Source: Burkholderia sp.
GTDB lineage: Bacteria > Pseudomonadota > Gammaproteobacteria > Burkholderiales > Burkholderiaceae
Length of the DNA: 64,000 bases
Direction: 5' to 3'
Assembly (NCBI GenBank): GCA_030151225.1
Contig: JASLEG010000103.1
Coordinates: 18,234 to 82,233 of the forward strand
How positions within the stretch are numbered: position 1 is the stretch's first letter; each line of letters starts with the position of its first letter. The translations under genes were made by a program, and so were the position numbers. The notes under the pieces were generated by a model. That model did no database searches. It had not been told where the DNA came from and saw only the letters and a list, made by a program, of their open reading frames with translations. Shown here one piece after another: positions 26,779-36,902 of this stretch.

Positions 26779-28551
26779 TCAGTTCGTTGCGGACGCAACC
26801 GCCGCGCCGGCATCCATCAGGCCGGCACCCGGTGCCATCGCCGTGCACGAGGACGAGGACGTGTTGGCGATCTGCGAGGGGCGTGCCGTGGCGGCCAGCT
26901 TCTGCGAGATCTGGGACGTCGTCAGGTTGCCGTTGCGCGCCAGCATCAGGCCGATCACGCCGGCCACCTGCGGGGCGGCGAGGCTCGTGCCGCTGTTGTT
27001 CAGGTACGTGTCGTTGCCCGGCGTGGTGGTGCCGGTGTTGCTCGTCGACAGGATGCTCGAGCCCGGTGCGCTCAGCAGCACCTCGCTGCTGTAGTTGCTG
27101 TACCAGGCGCGCTTGCCGGTCGAATCGGTCGCGCCCACCGCCACCACGCCCGTGCAGTTCGCCGGACGATCCTGGCCGTTGGCGAGGCCGTCGTTGCCGG
27201 CCGCCACCACCACCGTCACGCCGCGCGCCATCACGTCGTTGATCGCCGACTGGAAGGTGCTGCCGCACGGGCCGCTGCCGCCGAGGCTCAGGTTGATGAT
27301 CCTGGCCGGGGTGGGATTGTCGGGCACGCCCGACACCGAGATGCCGGCCGCCCAGCGCATCGCGTCGGCGATGTCGCTGGTGGTGCCGCCGCACTTGCCG
27401 AGCACGCGCACCGGCTGGATCTTGCCGAACCAGTTCGCGCCCGCGATGCCCGCGTTGTTGTTGGCCGTGGCGCCGATCAGGCCGGCCACTTCGGTGCCGT
27501 GCCAGGTGCTGTTGTTCGGCGAGCTTTCGCAGTTGTAGAACGGGCTGGTGGAGTCGTTCAGCTCGGCCTGGGTGACCCAGTCGCCCGGATCGGTCGCGTC
27601 CGAGCTGCGGCCGTGGCCGTTGTTGCCGGTGTTCACGTCGGTGATGAAATCGTAGCCGTCGACCAGGTTGCCGGTGAGGTCGGCATGCGGGCGGTAGCCG
27701 GTGTCGAGCACGGCGGTCACGATGTTCGAGGCGCCCTGCGTGAGGTTCCAGGCCGCGCCGATGTTGATGCCGGCGGTCGGGTCGAAATCGTTCCACTGCT
27801 GGTTGTACAGCGTGTCGTTCGGCGTGGTGGTGGTGCTCGCGAACACGCGGCGATCCGGCTCCGCGTAGGCCACGTCGCCGTCGGCGGCGAACGCCTGCGC
27901 GAGCGTGGCGGCATCGCTGCCCGACACGCGCTTGCCGAGCGACACCACGGCCGAGCCGTCCGACATGGTGTGATCGAGCTGCACGTTGTCGAAGCTCGGC
28001 AGCGTGGTGGGCTCGGCGCCGGTGGCGGCCGCGGCCAGCACGCGGGTCTGCGAGCGTTGCGCGTTCCACTGCGTCAGCACGCGGCTGATCAGGTTGCCCA
28101 CGCGGGTCGGGTCCGCCGCGGTGGCGCCCGACGAGGCGGCCAGCATGCGGGCGCTGCTGGCGGAGTTCGAGGTGGAGGCGAGCTTCACGATCAGATGATC
28201 GACGGGCGCTTCGAAGGCGGCCAGCGTGACCACCGACGGCGTGGCGCTGCTGTTGCCGCTCGAACTGCCGGTGCTCGACGCGGTGCTGCTGGTCGAGCTG
28301 CTGCTGGCCTGCGAGGTGGCCAGCGCGGTGGTGCACATCGCCGAGGCGGTGCTGGTGCTGCCGCTGGTGCCCGACGACGAGGTCGAGGCGGTGGTGCCGG
28401 CCGCGGCCGAAGGGGCCGAGGGCGTGTCGCCGCCGCCACCGCCGCCGCAGCCGGCAATCACGGATGCGATCAGGGTCATCGAAACGACGGAGGCCAGCGT
28501 ACGGATCTGACCCGGACGAAGCTGGGCGGTGTGGAAGCGCTCGTTTTTCAT
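26779..28551 (-). CDS. S8-family (subtilisin-like) serine peptidase, predicted lipoprotein
   Basis: Secreted protease of 590 residues. The signal ends in a lipobox (SVIAGC, then a G6 run), so the enzyme is probably lipid-anchored. A Ser/Thr-rich spacer (about 40-95) and a prodomain-like region (about 100-210, LIVKLASTSNSASSARMLAA) lead to the catalytic domain. That domain has Asp in VTAVLDTGYRPHADL, His in STWHGTEVAGLIG and Ser in NNSGTSLAAPQVAGV. The AGNDGLANG stretch near Asn is also typical. It ends soon after the catalytic domain, without extra C-terminal domains. The start at 28551 is set by the signal peptide. A strong terminator follows. It probably acts on extracellular protein. Confidence 0.92.
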   Translation of the reverse strand: MKNERFHTAQLRPGQIRTLASVVSMTLIASVIAGCGGGGGGDTPSAPSAAAGTTASTSSSGTSGSTSTASAMCTTALATSQASSSSTSSTASSTGSSSGNSSATPSVVTLAAFEAPVDHLIVKLASTSNSASSARMLAASSGATAADPTRVGNLISRVLTQWNAQRSQTRVLAAAATGAEPTTLPSFDNVQLDHTMSDGSAVVSLGKRVSGSDAATLAQAFAADGDVAYAEPDRRVFASTTTTPNDTLYNQQWNDFDPTAGINIGAAWNLTQGASNIVTAVLDTGYRPHADLTGNLVDGYDFITDVNTGNNGHGRSSDATDPGDWVTQAELNDSTSPFYNCESSPNNSTWHGTEVAGLIGATANNNAGIAGANWFGKIQPVRVLGKCGGTTSDIADAMRWAAGISVSGVPDNPTPARIINLSLGGSGPCGSTFQSAINDVMARGVTVVVAAGNDGLANGQDRPANCTGVVAVGATDSTGKRAWYSNYSSEVLLSAPGSSILSTSNTGTTTPGNDTYLNNSGTSLAAPQVAGVIGLMLARNGNLTTSQISQKLAATARPSQIANTSSSSCTAMAPGAGLMDAGAAVASATN

Positions 28552-29042
28552 GAAATGTGACTCTTTCTTGTGGTTCGCAACCGCAATCCCTGCGGTCAGG
28601 GTGACCGCTGCTCGACGCCTGAACACGACTCCCCGGTCATGCACACTGCCAACGTCGAATGGATCACGGTCCGCATCTCCTGCTGCGCTGCCGCATGCAA
28701 CAGAAGCTTCTGTTCCGGGTAACGGCGCCCCCTCACATTTCTTAATAGTTGCTTATCGATTTTCGTCAGCCAAAACGATTGCCTTGTCAGGAGGGCCGGA
28801 TCGCAATCCCGGAAATGCATGAATGCGGAGCCGTCAATCGCCTGAATAGCGCCATGAAAACCCCGCTCATCAAGCGATCCACGGGGGTATGACGATTTGG
28901 AAAAATGAAAAAAAGCGTTAAAGAAGTCGCGGAATTTCAGCGTCGGGATGGGGAATCCGACGCAATCCGAATGGTCGAAAAGGCTTGAAAAACTGAAAGA
29001 TTGTCAACGCGTCGACGGGATTCGTCGGGAGGAGTCAGCACG
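28552..29042. other. Divergent intergenic region, peptidase/hpaI
   Basis: Nearly 490 bases with no convincing gene. It is AT-richer than the neighbours and should carry both promoters, but no clear sigma-70 pair, hairpin or repeat was found. Short open frames inside lack ribosome-binding sites. Confidence 0.5.
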
Positions 29043-29849
29043 ATGTCCGAAAGCAAATCGTATGGAATGAACCGCTTCAAGGCCGCGCTGGCCGCGCAGC
29101 GTCCGCAGATCGGCTGCTGGGTGTCGATGGCCGAGCCGTATCTGGCCGAGATCACCGCCACCGCCGGGTTCGACTGGCTGCTGATCGACGGCGAGCATGC
29201 GCCGAACGACGTGCGCAGCATCCTCGGGCAGTTGCAGGCGATCGCGCCGTATCGCGCCGAGGCGGTGGTGCGGCCCGTGGAGGGCGACACGGCGCTGATC
29301 AAGCAGCTGCTCGATGCCGGCGCGCGCACCCTGCTGGTGCCGATGGTGGAGACGGCCGAGCAGGCGCGGCGGCTGGTGGCGGCCACGCGCTATCCGCCAC
29401 GCGGCGTGCGCGGGGTGGGCAGCGCCGTGGCGCGGGCCTCGCGCTGGAGCCAGCGCGCCGATTACCTCGATCTGGCCGACGAGGAGGTGTGCCTGCTGGT
29501 GCAGGCCGAAAGCGCCACCGCGCTCGACAACCTCGAGGCAATCTGCGCGGTGGACGGCGTGGACGGGGTGTTCATCGGCCCGGCCGACCTGGCCGCCTCG
29601 ATGGGCCATCGCGGCGAGCCGCGCCATGCCGACGTGCAGTTCGCGATCGACGACGCCATCGCGCGCATCGTGCGCGCCGGCAAGGCGGCTGGCACGCTGA
29701 CCGGCGAGGCCGCGCTGGCGCGCCATTACCTGGGGCTCGGCTGCCGCTTCGTGGCGGTGGGCGTGGACGTGCTGCTGTATGCGAACGCGGTGCGGGCCGT
29801 GGCACGCGAATTCGGCGTCGGGCCCGGCCCGGAGCCGCGCGAGAGCTGA
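29043..29849 (+). CDS. hpaI: 4-hydroxy-2-oxoheptanedioate aldolase (HpcH/HpaI family)
   Basis: Class II aldolase of 268 residues, closely following E. coli Hpa[17 protein letters not shown] holds the catalytic His, VVRP the Arg, [13 protein letters not shown] a metal-binding Glu and [12 protein letters not shown] the metal-binding Asp. [19 protein letters not shown] is nearly invariant in the family. It splits 4-hydroxy-2-oxoheptanedioate to pyruvate and succinic semialdehyde in homoprotocatechuate degradation. The other hpa genes are absent here, so this copy may serve another 2-keto-acid aldol. AGGAG lies 7 bases before the ATG. Confidence 0.88.
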   Translation: MSESKSYGMNRFKAALAAQRPQIGCWVSMAEPYLAEITATAGFDWLLIDGEHAPNDVRSILGQLQAIAPYRAEAVVRPVEGDTALIKQLLDAGARTLLVPMVETAEQARRLVAATRYPPRGVRGVGSAVARASRWSQRADYLDLADEEVCLLVQAESATALDNLEAICAVDGVDGVFIGPADLAASMGHRGEPRHADVQFAIDDAIARIVRAGKAAGTLTGEAALARHYLGLGCRFVAVGVDVLLYANAVRAVAREFGVGPGPEPRES

Positions 29850-30184
29850 AAAACGCGGAGCGCGCGGGCGCATCGTCACGCGGACTGTTACAGCGGTAAC
29901 ACGCCGTGGGCGGCGCCGGACAGGGCTTGCGGGCCGAGGCGTGCGTCCCGGGAAAGATCCGGTAAGACGCCGAAATTGCATCGTCGGCCGCAAGTTCCTA
30001 AAGTAAAGCGCACTCTTTCCCCAAAGAGTGTTATCGAAACGCGGTTTGCCTCGGCTCCGGACCTTCCGGGCCGAGGCGTTTTTTTTGCGGCGCGTGCATC
30101 GTTCGACCCTGCCCGCGCCGGCCGCGAAGCATGCGAAGATGACGCCCGACCCGGCTTCTCGACCGGGCGCACGACGGAGCGGCG
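29850..30184 (+). other. Structured intergenic region after hpaI, possible small RNA
   Basis: No protein gene is seen. Near its right end are a perfect hairpin at 30011-30030 (CACTCTTT, loop CCCC, AAAGAGTG) and a strong terminator at 30048-30086. A terminator 200 bases beyond the hpaI stop, preceded by another stable hairpin, could mark a long 3' UTR or an independent small RNA. Confidence 0.35.
30048..30086 (+). terminator. Strong Rho-independent terminator
   Basis: GCCTCGGC (30048-30055) pairs with GCCGAGGC (30070-30077), with an inner CCGGA/TCCGG stem, and eight T residues follow at 30079-30086. It ends either the hpaI transcript or a small RNA. Confidence 0.85.
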
Positions 30185-30322
30185 ATGGAAGGATGGTGGG
30201 CCGGCACGATCGCCGGCATCTGGCGGACTGGCCTGTGGGATCTGCTCGAGCGCTTGTGGGAGCTGATCCTGATGGTGTTTCACTTCCTGTTGTGGTTGCT
30301 GCGCCTGCTTGGCGGCGGCTGA
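30185..30322 (+). CDS. Small membrane protein, 45 residues
   Basis: The open frame encodes 45 residues rich in Trp, Leu and Gly (MEGWWAGTIAGIWRTGLWDL, then a hydrophobic helix ILMVFHFLLWLLRLLGGG). GGAG stands 5 bases before the ATG. The helical single-span character and seven tryptophans suggest a small inner-membrane protein. No family is recognised. It follows a strong terminator, so it should have its own promoter within 30087-30184. Confidence 0.55.
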   Translation: MEGWWAGTIAGIWRTGLWDLLERLWELILMVFHFLLWLLRLLGGG

Positions 30323-30486
30323 AGCGCGGGCGCGGCTGCGGGCACGCGGCGTCGCGGGCGCGCCACGGCGCGCGAGGTGCCGGCTGCCACGTCGCATCGC
30401 CCCGGTAGAATCGAGCGCTCGGCGCCGGCCGTGTCTCGCCGGTGCGCACCGCCGCTTGACTACACAATCACGAATCGGGAGTGGTG

Positions 30487-31179
30487 ATGACGCGAACCTT
30501 CGGATGGCTGGCGCTCGGCGCCATGATCTCGTTCTCGGTGGCGGCGACGGCCGCGCGGGCGGCGGAGGCGGCGGCACCGGTCGCCTCGCCGGCCGCGGCC
30601 ACCGACGCGCGCTACGCGCACGTGCGGCTGTACGAGCGCTGGGTGCCGACCGTCGAGGTCGGCATCTCGCCCGCGCAGTGCAACGGCGGCGCGCACGGCG
30701 AGATCGTGACCGACTTCGGCAACTGGTCGAACACCATCCGGATGGCCAGCAACGGCGCGCCGGGCGGCTGCCTGATGCAGTTCGCCGTGATCGATCCCGA
30801 CCGCAGCCTCGGCGCCTGGCAGCCGATCGCGCGCTTCTCGCCCACCGGCGACCCCGGCCAGTGCGGCAATGCCGGCATCCAGCGGATTCCGGTGGTGCGC
30901 ACCCTCGAGGAGGCGCGCGCACGCGGCGCCGCGATCGTGGTGGACACCGACAATCGCCCCGGCGGCTGCGAGCTGCAGTTCGCCGTCAACGAGCCGGGCC
31001 CGCGCATCGGCGTGTGGTTCGCCACCGAGCACAGCCGCGGCCCCTGGGACAACGGCTGCCAGATGACCGGCGAGCAGGTCGCAGCGCCGGGCCAGCCGGC
31101 CACGATTCGCGTCGACACCGACGACGCGCGCTCGTCGTGCCTGTTCCGCATCGGCCTGTTTTCCGATGCTGCCCGCTGA
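30487..31179 (+). CDS. Secreted hypothetical protein with paired cysteines
   Basis: A 230-residue protein with a signal peptide (cleavage near ARAAEA). The mature part has about seven cysteines (AQCNGG, GGCLMQF, GQCGN, GGCELQF, DNGCQMT, SSCLFRI). Two similar blocks, GAPGGCLMQFAVIDPDRSLG and RPGGCELQFAVNEPGPRIG, point to an internally duplicated beta-rich domain held by disulfides. No known family is recognised. The ATG at 30487 is chosen because GGGAG is 5 bases upstream; two GTG codons precede it in frame. It is 12 bases before a LysR gene on the same strand. Confidence 0.72.
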   Translation: MTRTFGWLALGAMISFSVAATAARAAEAAAPVASPAAATDARYAHVRLYERWVPTVEVGISPAQCNGGAHGEIVTDFGNWSNTIRMASNGAPGGCLMQFAVIDPDRSLGAWQPIARFSPTGDPGQCGNAGIQRIPVVRTLEEARARGAAIVVDTDNRPGGCELQFAVNEPGPRIGVWFATEHSRGPWDNGCQMTGEQVAAPGQPATIRVDTDDARSSCLFRIGLFSDAAR

Positions 31180-31191
31180 TCCGCCGCGCCG

Positions 31192-32169
31192 ATGAATTCC
31201 GACGATCTCAAGGTGTTCCTGCACGTCGCCAAGACGCTCAGCATCTCGCGCACCGCGATGGAGGCCGGCACCAACCAGTCCACCATCAGCCGCCGCATCG
31301 GTCTGCTCGAGGCCGAGCTCGGCGTGCGGCTGTTCCGGCGCAGCGGCCGCGGCGTGGAGCTGACCGAGCGCGGCCGGCAGCTGCTCGGCTACGCGCAGGC
31401 CCTCGAGCGCACCCTCGACGACGCGCGCGAGGCGATGCGCAGCGGCGGCGGGCGCGGCCCGGAGAGTTTGACCATCGCCGCGCAGCCCACCATCGCGCGC
31501 ATCATGTTCGGCCGCCTCGGCCATCTGCTGACGGCGCGCTATCCCGATACGCGGATCCGCTTCGTGGAAGGCCTCGCGAGCCAGATCCTGGGCCGCCTGA
31601 GCGAGGGCGAGATCGATCTGGCCGTGATGTACGTGCCCGCCCATCGCGGCGCGACGCAGTACGACCCCGTGCTCAGCGAGGCCGTGTGCCTGGTCACGCC
31701 GCCCGCGTACGCGCTGCCGGTGCCGACGCCGCCGGCCGGCGGCGCGGTGCCGGTCGCGCTGCTCGGCAGCGTGCCGCTGATCCTGCCCAGCACGCACCAC
31801 GGCCTGCGCCTGCTGGTCGAGACGCTGGCCGAGCGGCACGGCTTCACGCCGCGCATCGCGCTCGAATGCGACGGCTCGATCTCGCTGACCAAGCGGCTGG
31901 TGATGGAACGTTGCGGCTGCACCGTGTTGCCGGCGGCCTCGGTGCTGGAGGAGGTGGCCGACGGCCGGCTGCGCGGCTTCGTGCTGAGCGAGCCGGCCGT
32001 GGCGCGCGAGGTGGCGATCGCCTGGCCGCAGAACCGCGCGATGGCCGAGGGCGTGTGGGACGTGGCGCGCACGATCCGCGATCTGGCGGCCACGCTGGTG
32101 GACGAGGGCAGCTGGCCCGGCACGACGCTGGTGGCGTCGAGCGGGCCGGGCGGGGCCGGCGAGGGCTGA
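31192..32169 (+). CDS. LysR-family transcriptional regulator
   Basis: LysR protein of 325 residues with a helix-turn-helix (DLKVFLHVAKTLSISRTAME, then NQSTISRRIGLLEAELGVRL) and an effector domain from about 95 (SLTIAAQPTIARIMFGRLGH). RFVEGLASQILGRLSEGEID resembles the NAC/Cbl-like branch. It converges on the TPP-enzyme gene with 30 bases between stops and probably regulates the TPP enzyme/symporter operon, though it is not divergent from it. Confidence 0.88.
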   Translation: MNSDDLKVFLHVAKTLSISRTAMEAGTNQSTISRRIGLLEAELGVRLFRRSGRGVELTERGRQLLGYAQALERTLDDAREAMRSGGGRGPESLTIAAQPTIARIMFGRLGHLLTARYPDTRIRFVEGLASQILGRLSEGEIDLAVMYVPAHRGATQYDPVLSEAVCLVTPPAYALPVPTPPAGGAVPVALLGSVPLILPSTHHGLRLLVETLAERHGFTPRIALECDGSISLTKRLVMERCGCTVLPAASVLEEVADGRLRGFVLSEPAVAREVAIAWPQNRAMAEGVWDVARTIRDLAATLVDEGSWPGTTLVASSGPGGAGEG

Positions 32170-32199
32170 TGCCGCCGGCCCTCGCGGCACGGGCCGTCT

Positions 32200-33882
32200 T
32201 CAGGCCTGCTCGAGCCGGTTCGCCGGCGTGATCTGCCGCGGGTCGGTGCGCAGCTCGATCAGCGCGGCCACGCCGGCCTGGCGGGCACGCGCGAACGCGG
32301 CCGGGAAGTCCTCGGTGCGCTCCACGCGCTCGGCATGCGCGCCGAACGCGCGTGCCATCGCCACGAAGTCGGGATTCGCGAGCCGCGTGGCCGACACGCG
32401 GCCCGGGTATTCGCGCTCCTGATGCATGCGGATCGTGCCGAGCATCGCGTTGTTCACGACGATCACCACCAGCGGCGCGCCGAACTGCACGGCCGTGGCC
32501 AGCTCCTGCGGATACATCATGAAGCAGCCGTCGCCGGCGAAGCACACCACGTCGCGCTGCGGGTACTTCAGCTTCGCCGCGATCGCGGCCGGGAAGCCGT
32601 AGCCCATCGCGCCGTTGGTCGGCGCGAGCTCGGTGGCCATGCGGCGGTAGCGATAGAAGCGGTGCACCCACACCGTGTAGTTGCCGGCGCCGTTGGTGAT
32701 CACGGCATCGTCGGGCAGCGTCGCGTCGAGATGCGCCACCACCCGCGCGAGATCCACGCCGTCGAGTTGCGGCGCGCTCGGCTGCGGCGTGGAATGCGCC
32801 ACGTAGTCGGCGCGCGCGGCGGCGGTCCAGGCCTGCCAGCGCCGCGTGACGGCCGCCTCCAGCGGCGCGTGCGCGGCCAGCGCCTGCGCGAAGGCCGGCA
32901 GCGAGGCCACGATCGGCAGCCGCGCGTGATACACGCGGCCCAGCTCCTCGGGATCGGGATGCACGTGCACCAGCGTCTGCCGCGTCAGCGGGCTCTCGAA
33001 CACGGTGTAGCCCGACGAGGTGGTCTCCGCGAGCCGCGAGCCGATCACGATCAGCAGGTCCGCGTCCCGCGCGCGCTTCGCCAGGGCCGGCGACACGCCG
33101 AGGCCGAGCTGACCCACGTAGTGCTCGTCGCGATTGTCGAGCAGGTCCTGGCGGCGGAACGAGGCCGCCACCGGCAGGTCGTTGGCCGTCGCGAAGCGGG
33201 CGAGGGCGGCGCAGCCCGCCTCGTCCCAGCCGGTGCCGCCGGCCACCACCAGCGGGCGCTCGGCCTTGCTCAGCAGTGCGTACAGTTCGTCGATCGCCTG
33301 CGGCTCCGGCGCCGCGCGCGCGACGCGCACCGGCGGCAGGTCCGCGATGCGCGCGGCCTCGAGCTCGCCGAACAGCACGTCCTCGGGCAGCGCGATCACC
33401 ACCGGGCCCGGCCGGCCCGACAGCGCCGTGCTCCAGGCACGCTGCACGATCTCGGGAATCCGCTCGATGCGGTCGATCTCCACCACCCACTTGGCGATCT
33501 CGCCGAACATGCGGCGATAGTCGATCTCCTGGAACGCGCCGCGCCCGGCCACGCCAGTGTCGATCTGGCCGATGAACAGCAGCATCGGCGTGGCGTCCTC
33601 GCTGGCCGTGTGCACGCCGTTGGCGGCATGCGTGGCGCCGGGGCCGCGCGTCACGAAGCAGATGCCGGGGCGGCCCGTGAGCTTGCCGTAGGCGTCCGCC
33701 ATGTTCGAGGCCGCGCCTTCGTGGCGCGTGGTGATGGTCTGCACGGCGGGCGTGTCGTGCAGCGCGTCGAGCACGGCGAGATAGCTCTCGCCGGGCACGC
33801 AGTAGACGGTGTCCGCGCCGTTGCGCACCAGCGCGTCCACGAGAATGCGGCCGCCGTTGCGTGGCGAATTGAGGTCAGGCAT
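32200..33882 (-). CDS. Thiamine-pyrophosphate-dependent enzyme, acetolactate synthase-like
   Basis: TPP enzyme of 560 residues with the three-domain order of acetolactate synthases and related decarboxylases. The N-terminal PYR domain has the catalytic Glu in TTRHEGAASNMADAYGK. A central domain follows, and the C-terminal PP domain has the metal-TPP motif VCFAGDGCFMMYPQEL ending in VVNN. It could condense or decarboxylate a 2-keto acid. Biosynthetic IlvB is unlikely because no ilvN small-subunit gene is adjacent. The start overlaps the preceding MFS gene by 8 bases, so the two are co-translated, and the substrate is probably what that symporter imports. Confidence 0.88.
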   Translation of the reverse strand: MPDLNSPRNGGRILVDALVRNGADTVYCVPGESYLAVLDALHDTPAVQTITTRHEGAASNMADAYGKLTGRPGICFVTRGPGATHAANGVHTASEDATPMLLFIGQIDTGVAGRGAFQEIDYRRMFGEIAKWVVEIDRIERIPEIVQRAWSTALSGRPGPVVIALPEDVLFGELEAARIADLPPVRVARAAPEPQAIDELYALLSKAERPLVVAGGTGWDEAGCAALARFATANDLPVAASFRRQDLLDNRDEHYVGQLGLGVSPALAKRARDADLLIVIGSRLAETTSSGYTVFESPLTRQTLVHVHPDPEELGRVYHARLPIVASLPAFAQALAAHAPLEAAVTRRWQAWTAAARADYVAHSTPQPSAPQLDGVDLARVVAHLDATLPDDAVITNGAGNYTVWVHRFYRYRRMATELAPTNGAMGYGFPAAIAAKLKYPQRDVVCFAGDGCFMMYPQELATAVQFGAPLVVIVVNNAMLGTIRMHQEREYPGRVSATRLANPDFVAMARAFGAHAERVERTEDFPAAFARARQAGVAALIELRTDPRQITPANRLEQA

Positions 33883-35116
33883 GGGATTCGAGCTCCTTGT
33901 TGCGGGTTTCCGGCAGGAACACCGCGGCGATGAGGACCAGCACGTAGGACGCGGCGGCCCACATGCCGATCGATTTGGCGAGGCCGGCCGCGGCGCTCGT
34001 GAAGCCGACCGCGGCCGGCACCAGCGAGCCGATGCCACGGCCGAAGTTGTACGAGAAACCGCCCGCCGACGCGCGGATCTGCACCGGGAACAGCTCCGTG
34101 AAGCAGGCGCCCATGCCCGACACGATGCCGGACTGGAACAGGCCCAGCGGCAAGCCGAGCAGCAGCAGCGCGGCCGGCGGCAGGCGCAGCAGCGTGTAGG
34201 CGAGCACCGTGAGGATCGCGCCCGCGGCCGACAGCGCGAAGGTGCGGCGGCGGCCGATACCGTCGCTCAGATAGGCCATGCCGATGTAGCCGCAGAACGA
34301 GCCGAGCAGGTTCACGGCCAGATACGCGGTGGTCAGGTTCACGGCCAGATGCTGCGTCTGGCGCAGGTAGGTGACGAGCCAGGTCAGGATCGTGTAGTTG
34401 CCGCCGAGCGCGCCGGCCGCCATCAGCGAGGCCAGCAGCGTGCGCGGCAGCACCGACGGCGCGAATACCAGCGCGAAGGTGTCGAGCATGCCGTGCTGCG
34501 CGCGATGCTCGGCGGCCTGCTCGAACGCGTCCGATTCGGCCACGTTGCGACGCATCCAGAGCACCAGCAGACCGGGCACGATGCCGATCAGGAACAGCAC
34601 GCGCCAGGCCAGATGCTCGGGCAGCACGTTGAACAGGGCCCAGTAGGCCAGCGCGGCGAGCGCATAGCCCACCGGCCAGCCGCTCTGCACCGCGCCCACC
34701 GCGCGGCCGCGAATGCGCCGGTCCACCACCTCGCCGATCAGGATCGCGCCGGCCGCCCATTCGCCGCCGAAGCCGAGGCCCTGCAGGCTGCGCGTGAACA
34801 GCAGCTGTTCGAAGCCGTTGGTGAACGCCGACAGCCCCGTGAACAGCGAGAACCACAGGATCGCGAGCTTCAGCACGCGCACCCGGCCGATGCGATCGGC
34901 CAGCACGCCCGCGATCACGCCGCCGATCGCCGAGGACACCAGCGCCGAGGTGCCGATCACGCCGGCCTGCGCCTGGGTCATGGCCCAGGTGCCGAGCAGC
35001 GTCGGAATCGCGAAGGCGAAGAACTGCACGTCCATCGCGTCGAGTACCCAGCCGAGGAAACAGGCCCAGAAGGTGCGACGCTGGGGCGGCGTCATGGTGC
35101 GGTACCACGGTTGCAT
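33875..35116 (-). CDS. MFS transporter, aromatic-acid/sialate-type H+ symporter
   Basis: Twelve-helix transporter of 413 residues. WVLDAMDVQFFAFAIPTLLG in helix 1 and GVLADRIGRVRVLKLAI in loop 2-3 match AAHS/sialate-type symporters, and RSLQGLGFGGEWAAGAIL in helix 4 is conserved. The start at 35116 (MQPWYRTMTPPQRRTFWACF) has AGGAG 11 bases upstream and gives the family length. It is the first gene of a two-gene operon with the TPP enzyme, suggesting uptake of a keto or hydroxy acid used by that enzyme. Confidence 0.9.
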   Translation of the reverse strand: MQPWYRTMTPPQRRTFWACFLGWVLDAMDVQFFAFAIPTLLGTWAMTQAQAGVIGTSALVSSAIGGVIAGVLADRIGRVRVLKLAILWFSLFTGLSAFTNGFEQLLFTRSLQGLGFGGEWAAGAILIGEVVDRRIRGRAVGAVQSGWPVGYALAALAYWALFNVLPEHLAWRVLFLIGIVPGLLVLWMRRNVAESDAFEQAAEHRAQHGMLDTFALVFAPSVLPRTLLASLMAAGALGGNYTILTWLVTYLRQTQHLAVNLTTAYLAVNLLGSFCGYIGMAYLSDGIGRRRTFALSAAGAILTVLAYTLLRLPPAALLLLGLPLGLFQSGIVSGMGACFTELFPVQIRASAGGFSYNFGRGIGSLVPAAVGFTSAAAGLAKSIGMWAAASYVLVLIAAVFLPETRNKELESHA

Positions 35117-35549
35117 GGCGGTTCGTCTCCTGCAGGCACGGGCGGCCTGTCGTCTGTCGTTGTCGGTATCGGCTCGGGCTTGCCGGGGCGGGCGGGGGTG
35201 GCGCCCGCTGCGGCAATCGCCCGGTCGATTATGGCGACGGCCCGCGGCCACGCGTTGCGCGTGCCGCATAGCAGCCATGCGCGCTGCGCGAATGCGGTTT
35301 GAAATGTGCCGGCGGCGCTTCGGTAAGGTGGTGCTCGGACGTCGTGATGGATCGACTGGATCGAATCGCGGCGCACTAATCAAGCTGTGCAGTCGAGCTA
35401 AACAAGGTTAACCCGAAAAGATCAGTCGTCTAATGACGTATCGCGAATGCTGAACGGTGTTGCCCGAGGTCGCGCCCGAATCGCCGCGCACGGCTCGGGG
35501 TGGATCCCGGTAACCATCTGCAATCCATTGAATAATAAGGAAAAGTATT

Positions 35550-35636
35550 ATGGTGCCCGGCTTCGCGGGATCAACCCTGTGCGGGTATGCACCAAGTGTA
35601 CAAGCGTGCTGCCGCCCCGATAGACTCGCTCCCTAG
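35550..35636 (+). CDS. Possible 28-residue leader peptide upstream of the TRAP genes
   Basis: ATG at 35550 with AAGG 9-10 bases upstream opens a 28-codon frame (MVPGFAGSTLCGYAPSVQAC then CRPDRLAP). It ends within the putative operator area, 170 bases before the binding-protein start. The good ribosome-binding site is the only evidence for translation. Confidence 0.25.
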   Translation: MVPGFAGSTLCGYAPSVQACCRPDRLAP

Positions 35637-35645
35637 TTGTACGAC
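35596..35645. promoter_or_regulatory. Two TTGTAC-type elements, putative GntR-family operator
   Basis: GTGTACAA (35596-35603) and GTTGTACGAC (35636-35645) carry the same TGTAC core 40 bases apart upstream of the TRAP binding-protein gene. GntR/FadR-type regulators of sugar-acid TRAP operons often use TTGTAC-like sites. No GntR gene is in the window. Confidence 0.25.
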
Positions 35646-35797
35646 GTGAGACAGCGGGTGGGTTGGCTGACGGTGATCGGACGACGATGCGCGAGCGAGC
35701 CCGATGGTAGCGGGCGAGCACGCGCGCGTCGCAGGTCTCCAGCCCGGGCCCGAGGTCGGCGCCGCTCGCCGCATATCCAATACTCGACATACCCTGA

Positions 35798-36802
<1,005 letters not shown>

Positions 36803-36902
36803 CACGCGAGGCCCGGGCCGCGGCATGCGCTGCCCGGGTCGCGCTTGCCGCGGCCGCGCGCGGTTCGGCCCGGCCGCCTTTCCCGTTCGACAAGGATCGA
36901 CA

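Noticed and set aside
28529..28822. Short open frames in the peptidase/hpaI intergenic region
   Set aside because: No ribosome-binding site, overlap with the peptidase start, and no coherent protein character.
30004..30030. Sigma-28-like promoter (TAAA...) before the 30011 hairpin
   Set aside because: No GCCGATAA-like element lies at the required spacing.
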